Translations under genes and position numbers: made by a program
NCBI GenBank assembly: GCA_035719045.1
Contig: DASTGO010000037.1
Location: forward strand, 1-9,320
Source of the DNA: DASTGO01 sp035719045
Lineage (GTDB): Bacteria > Actinomycetota > Actinomycetes > Actinomycetales > Kineosporiaceae
Reading direction: 5' to 3'
Length of the DNA stretch: 9,320 nucleotides
The notes under the pieces: generated by a model
What the model was told of the DNA's origin: nothing
Database searches by the model: none
Seen by the model: the letters and a program-made list of their open reading frames with translations, nothing else
Shown here: positions 5,765 through 9,320 of the stretch, piece after piece
Layout of the letters: each line of letters opens with the position of its first letter
Position numbering within the stretch: the stretch's first letter is position 1

Positions 5765-6622
5765 GCCGGGGGAGGTCCCGCCGTCGTCGCGACGGCGCAG
5801 GTACCGCTCGAACTCCCGGGCGATCGCCTCGCCGCTGGCCTCGGGCAGGTCCGCGGTGTCCTTGGCCTCCTCCAGCTGGCGGACGTACTCGCCGATCTCG
5901 CTGTCCTCGGCGGCCAGCTCGTCGACTCCGTGCTCCCAGGCCCGGGCGTCCTCCGGGAGGTCGCCCAGCGGGACCGTGACGTCGAGCAGCTCCTCGACCC
6001 GCCGCAGCAGGGCGAGGGTGGCCTTCGGCGACGGCGCCTGCCCGACATAGTGCGGGACCGCGGCCCACAGCGACATGGCGGGCAGCCCCGCCGCCGTCGC
6101 CATGTCCTGCAGGACGCCCACGATGCCGGTCGGTCCCTCGTACCGGGAGGGCTCCAGCGCCAGGCGCTCCAGCAGACCAGGGTCGTCGCTGGTGGTGGTC
6201 ACAGGGATGGGCCGGGTGTGCGGGACGTCGGCGAGCAGCGCGCCGAGGGTGACCAGCGTGGTGACCCCGAGCCGCTGGGCGTGCCCGAGCAGTTCGCGGA
6301 CGAAGGACGGCCAGCGCATCGAGGGCTCGATGCCGCGGACCAGGACCACGTCGCGGGACGAGCCGGGTGGGCGGGCCCAGTACAGCCGGGTGGTGGGCCA
6401 GGTGATCACCCGTCGGCCGTTCTCGTCGAGGCTGACCGTCGGCCGGTTCACCTGGAAGTCGTGGTAGTTCTCCGGGTCGAGCTCGGCCACCAGCGTCGCC
6501 TGCCAGACCTGTTCCAGGTGGGACAGAGCCCCGCTGGCCGCCTCCCCGGCGTCGTTCCAGCCCTCGAAGGCCGCCACCATGACCGGCTCACGCAGGGGCG
6601 GCACAGCCGACAGTTCATCCAC
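5753..6622 (-). CDS. PAC2 family protein (Rv2125/SCO1997-like)
   Basis: This is a 289-residue protein of the proteasome assembly chaperone 2 (PAC2) fold family, widespread in actinomycetes; its bacterial function is not established, and the link to proteasome assembly is by fold only. Family features seen: PVMVAAFEGWNDAGEAAS at residues 13-30, a typical conserved start; DVVLVRGIEPSMRW in the middle; a GLPAMSLWAAVPHYVG stretch with P190, H191 and Y192, followed by a helical region; and an acidic C-terminal helix ending in a Gly/Pro tail. The GTG start at 6622 (reverse strand) is chosen because a TAGGCT hexamer ends exactly 7 bases before it and the protein begins with the expected short N-terminus. 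It is convergent with mshC and divergent from metH; the PAC2/metH divergent pair also exists in M. tuberculosis (Rv2125 and Rv2124c, from memory). Confidence 0.93.
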   Translation of the reverse strand: MDELSAVPPLREPVMVAAFEGWNDAGEAASGALSHLEQVWQATLVAELDPENYHDFQVNRPTVSLDENGRRVITWPTTRLYWARPPGSSRDVVLVRGIEPSMRWPSFVRELLGHAQRLGVTTLVTLGALLADVPHTRPIPVTTTSDDPGLLERLALEPSRYEGPTGIVGVLQDMATAAGLPAMSLWAAVPHYVGQAPSPKATLALLRRVEELLDVTVPLGDLPEDARAWEHGVDELAAEDSEIGEYVRQLEEAKDTADLPEASGEAIAREFERYLRRRDDGGTSPGPGR

Positions 6623-6629
6623 GGGGCCC

Positions 6630-6635
6630 AGCCTA
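6630..6635 (-). promoter_or_regulatory. putative leaderless -10 element of the PAC2 gene
   Basis: On the reverse strand TAGGCT is followed by seven bases (GGGCCCC) and then the GTG start. The hexamer and spacing are identical to those at mshC. No Shine-Dalgarno sequence and no clear -35 were seen. Confidence 0.62.
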
Positions 6636-6680
6636 CGGTCGCCGGAGGACCTGCCGTCCGTCGCACCGCTCCGGACACCC

Positions 6681-6686
6681 TAGAGT
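6681..6686 (+). promoter_or_regulatory. putative leaderless -10 element of metH
   Basis: TAGAGT ends 7 bases before the ATG at 6694. The GAGG that follows (6688-6691) is only two bases from the ATG, too close to be an effective Shine-Dalgarno site. The short leader leaves no room for a cobalamin riboswitch between this element and metH. Confidence 0.6.
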
Positions 6687-6693
6687 CGAGGTC

Positions 6694-9320
6694 ATGAGCA
6701 GCCGCTCGGAACTCTTTCGCGCCGCCCTGGTCTCCCGCGTCCTCGTCGCCGACGGTGCCATGGGGACCATGCTGCAGGCCGCCGACCCGACCCTCGACGA
6801 CTTCGACGGCCACGAAGGCTGCAACGAGGTCCTCAACGTGACCCGCCCGGACATCGTCCGGGGGGTGCACGACGCCTATCTCGCGGTCGGCGTGGACTGC
6901 GTCGAGACCAACACGTTCGGGGCGAACCTCAGCAATCTGGGCGAGTACGGCATCGCTGACCGGATCCACGAACTGTCCCTGGCCGCGGCCCGGATCGCCC
7001 GTGAAGCGGCACAGGCCTGGTCGACCCCGGAACAGCCGCGGTTCGTCATCGGCTCGATGGGGCCCGGGACGAAACTGCCCTCCCTGGGCCATGCCCCCTT
7101 CGCGCAGCTGCGCGACGCCTATGCCGAGGAGGCGGCCGGCCTGATCGAGGGCGGCGCCGACGCCCTGCTGGTGGAGACCGCCCAGGACCTGCTGCAGGCC
7201 AAGGCCGCGGTGATCGGAGCGAAGCGGGCGGTGGCCGCCGCCGGCGCCGACCTGCCGGTCCTGGCACAGGTGACCGTCGAGACCACCGGCACGATGCTGC
7301 TCGGCACCGAGATCGGCGCGGCGCTGACCGCCCTGGAGGCCCTCGGCATCGAGGCCATCGGCCTGAACTGCGCCACTGGCCCGGCCGAGATGAGCGAGCA
7401 CCTGCGCCACCTGTCCCGGCACGCCCGGATCCCGCTGTCCTGCATGCCGAACGCCGGGTTGCCGGAGCTGACCCGGGACGGCGCCCGCTACCCGCTGACC
7501 CCCGAGCAGTTGGCGCAGGCCCATGACGGGTTCATCGCCGAGTTCGGGCTGTCGCTGGTCGGCGGCTGCTGCGGGACCACCCCGGAGCATCTGGCCCGGG
7601 TCGTGGAACGGGTCCGCGGGCACCGGCCAGCCCCGCGGCGTCCCCGGCCCGAGCCGGGCGTGGCCAGCCTCTACCAGCACGTCGCCTTCCGGCAGGACAC
7701 CTCGTACCTGTCCATCGGCGAGCGCACCAACGCCAACGGCTCGAAGGCGTTCCGGGAGGCGATGCTCGAGCAGCGCTGGGACGAGTGCGTCGAGATCGCC
7801 CGCGCGCAGACCCGCGACGGCGCCCACCTGCTCGACGTCTGCGTGGACTACGTCGGCCGGGACGGGGTGGCCGACGTCCGCGAGGTGGTGGGCCGGCTGG
7901 CCACCTCCTCGACCCTGCCGCTGGTCCTGGACTCCACCGAACCCGCCGTTATCGAGGCCGGCCTGGAACTGGTCGGCGGGCGCTGCGTGATCAACTCGGT
8001 GAACTTCGAGGACGGCGAGGGCGAGGGCAGCCGGTTCGACCGGATCATGCCGGTCGTCCGCGAGCACGGTGCCGCCGTCGTCGCGCTGACCATCGACGAG
8101 ACGGGCCAGGCCCGCAGCACCGAACACAAGGTGGCCGTCGCCTCCCGGCTCATCGACACCCTCACCGGGCGCTGGGGGATGCGGGTGGAGGACATCGTCG
8201 TCGACTGCCTGACCTTCCCGATCGCCACCGGGCAGGAGGAGACCCGCCGGGACGCCCTGGCCACCATCGAGGCGATCCGCGAGGTCAAGCGACGGTACCC
8301 GGCGGTGCAGACCACCCTCGGGGTCTCCAACGTGTCGTTCGGCCTCAACCCGGCGGCCCGGGTGGTGCTCAACTCGGTCTTCCTGCACGAGGCGGTCAAG
8401 GCCGGTCTGGACTCCGCGATCGTGCACACCGCGCGGATCCTGCCGATGTCCCGGATCCCCGAGGAGCAGCTGCAGGTCGCCCTCGACCTGGTCCATGACC
8501 GACGCCGCTACGACGAATCCGGCCAGGTGGCCTACGACCCGCTGAGCCGGTTCCTGGAACTGTTCGAAGGCGTGGACACCGCCGCGGTCCGCGCCGACCG
8601 GGCCGCCGAACTGGCCGCGCTGCCGCTGGGGGAGCGCCTGCGGCGGCGGATCGTCGACGGGGAGGCCAAGGGCCTGACCGCCGACCTGGACGAGGCGCTG
8701 GCCGGCGGCCAGGCCGCCCTGGACATCATCAACGACCACCTGCTGGCCGGGATGCGGGTGGTCGGGGAGCTGTTCGGCCGCGGCGAGATGCAGCTGCCGT
8801 TCGTGCTCCAGTCCGCCGAGGTGATGAAGACCGCCGTGGCGCACCTGGAACCGCATATCGACGCCACGGACGCCTCCGGCGGCAAGGGCACGATCGTGCT
8901 GGCGACGGTCAAGGGAGACGTCCACGACATCGGCAAGAACCTCGTGGACATCATCCTGTCCAACAACGGCTACACGGTGGTGAACCTCGGCATCAAGCAG
9001 CCGATCTCGGAGATCCTGCGGGCCGCCGAGGAGCACCGGGCCGACGTCATCGGGATGTCCGGGCTGCTGGTGAAGTCCACGGTCGTCATGAAGGAGAACC
9101 TCGAGGAGCTGAACTCCCGCGGGACGGCCGCCCGCTGGCCGGTCATCCTCGGGGGAGCGGCGCTGACCCGCGCGTACGTCGAGAACGACCTGGCCGAGCT
9201 GTACCAGGGGGAGGTCCGCTACGCCCGGGACGCCTTCGAGGGGCTGCGGCTGATGGACGCCCTGGTCGCCGTCCGGCGCGGGGTCGCCGGCGCGCAGCTG
9301 CCCGAACTGCGCCCGCGGCG
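6694..9320 (+). CDS. metH: cobalamin-dependent methionine synthase MetH (3' end outside window)
   Basis: MetH transfers a methyl group from 5-methyltetrahydrofolate through enzyme-bound cobalamin to homocysteine, giving methionine. About 875 codons are visible without an in-frame stop. Domains in order: the homocysteine-binding zinc domain, roughly residues 1-310, with zinc ligands C226 (GLNCATGP) and C292/C293 (GGCCGTTP); the pterin-binding domain from about 335, with SIGERTNANGS near 340-350; the cobalamin cap domain around 645-720, with FGRGEMQLPFVLQSAEVM from 694; and the B12-binding Rossmann domain from about 730, with DVHDIG at 742-747, where H744 is the expected lower cobalt ligand, then MSGLLVKST near 788 and GGAALTR at 820-826. 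The C-terminal AdoMet reactivation domain would lie beyond the right edge; E. coli MetH has 1227 residues, so roughly a quarter is missing. ATG 6694 fits the family start and the -10 spacing. Confidence 0.97.
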   Translation, partial: MSSRSELFRAALVSRVLVADGAMGTMLQAADPTLDDFDGHEGCNEVLNVTRPDIVRGVHDAYLAVGVDCVETNTFGANLSNLGEYGIADRIHELSLAAARIAREAAQAWSTPEQPRFVIGSMGPGTKLPSLGHAPFAQLRDAYAEEAAGLIEGGADALLVETAQDLLQAKAAVIGAKRAVAAAGADLPVLAQVTVETTGTMLLGTEIGAALTALEALGIEAIGLNCATGPAEMSEHLRHLSRHARIPLSCMPNAGLPELTRDGARYPLTPEQLAQAHDGFIAEFGLSLVGGCCGTTPEHLARVVERVRGHRPAPRRPRPEPGVASLYQHVAFRQDTSYLSIGERTNANGSKAFREAMLEQRWDECVEIARAQTRDGAHLLDVCVDYVGRDGVADVREVVGRLATSSTLPLVLDSTEPAVIEAGLELVGGRCVINSVNFEDGEGEGSRFDRIMPVVREHGAAVVALTIDETGQARSTEHKVAVASRLIDTLTGRWGMRVEDIVVDCLTFPIATGQEETRRDALATIEAIREVKRRYPAVQTTLGVSNVSFGLNPAARVVLNSVFLHEAVKAGLDSAIVHTARILPMSRIPEEQLQVALDLVHDRRRYDESGQVAYDPLSRFLELFEGVDTAAVRADRAAELAALPLGERLRRRIVDGEAKGLTADLDEALAGGQAALDIINDHLLAGMRVVGELFGRGEMQLPFVLQSAEVMKTAVAHLEPHIDATDASGGKGTIVLATVKGDVHDIGKNLVDIILSNNGYTVVNLGIKQPISEILRAAEEHRADVIGMSGLLVKSTVVMKENLEELNSRGTAARWPVILGGAALTRAYVENDLAELYQGEVRYARDAFEGLRLMDALVAVRRGVAGAQLPELRPR

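Noticed and set aside
6656..6676. GTCCG and CGGAC inverted half-sites between PAC2 and metH as an operator
   Set aside because: Five-base half-sites 11 bases apart are expected by chance in sequence this GC-rich, and no known operator fits.
6623..6693. Cobalamin or SAM riboswitch upstream of metH
   Set aside because: The intergenic region is only 71 bases, the likely transcript is leaderless, and no riboswitch core sequence is visible.
6448..9036. Long open frame of 862 codons on the reverse strand opposite metH
   Set aside because: It lies antisense to a complete run of MetH motifs, its translation is Gly/Val/Asp/His-rich with no recognisable domain, and long antisense open frames are normal in GC-rich genes with strong third-position bias.
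1..9320. Defence island, prophage, mobile element or CRISPR
   Set aside because: All eight genes are recognisable chromosomal families in an order known from other actinomycetes; no repeats, recombinase or atypical composition were seen.

Overview
The window is high-GC chromosomal DNA of an actinomycete. Two things point there: a mycothiol ligase (mshC) together with an F420-dependent oxidoreductase of the Rv3520c type, and an ordered set of proteins known mainly or only from Actinobacteria (the MSMEG_4193-type phosphatase, the DUF3090 protein, the SCO1664-type kinase-like protein and the PAC2 protein). From memory the gene set matches the Mycobacterium tuberculosis segment Rv2124c to Rv2136c (metH, PAC2, mshC, SCO1664-type, DUF3090, phosphatase, uppP), so most of this is a conserved housekeeping neighbourhood and not an island. 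I saw no transposase, integrase, phage gene, tRNA, rRNA or CRISPR array. The genus cannot be fixed from what is visible.

Layout. 1-1050 (+): F420-dependent luciferase-like oxidoreductase, cut at its 5' end by the window edge. 1144-5668 (+): five genes in one direction with gaps of 9 to 28 bases: uppP (undecaprenyl-diphosphate phosphatase), a histidine phosphatase, a DUF3090 protein with a C-terminal Cys/His cluster, an SCO1664-type kinase-like protein, and mshC. 5753-6622 (-): a PAC2 family protein, convergent with mshC. 6694-9320 (+): metH (cobalamin-dependent methionine synthase), divergent from the PAC2 gene over 71 bases and cut by the right window edge after about 875 codons. No gene-free stretch exceeds 100 bases.

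How the genes fit together. UppP recycles the lipid carrier for cell-wall synthesis. MshC uses cysteine and ATP to build mycothiol, the main low-molecular-weight thiol of these bacteria. MetH closes the methyl and homocysteine cycle. Between uppP and mshC sit three conserved genes without a settled function: a phosphatase, an acidic protein with a Cys/His cluster, and a kinase-like protein. As a kinase-like/phosphatase pair plus a possible adaptor they are the best candidate for an undescribed system here.

The most striking sequence signal is regulatory. Five of the seven start codons visible (phosphatase, DUF3090, mshC, PAC2, metH) have a TAnnnT hexamer exactly 6 or 7 bases upstream, the geometry of actinobacterial leaderless promoters. 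The other two (uppP and the SCO1664-type gene) have purine-rich Shine-Dalgarno-like sequences and no such hexamer. This implies that the tight five-gene run is broken into several transcription units, with internal promoters placed directly on start codons.
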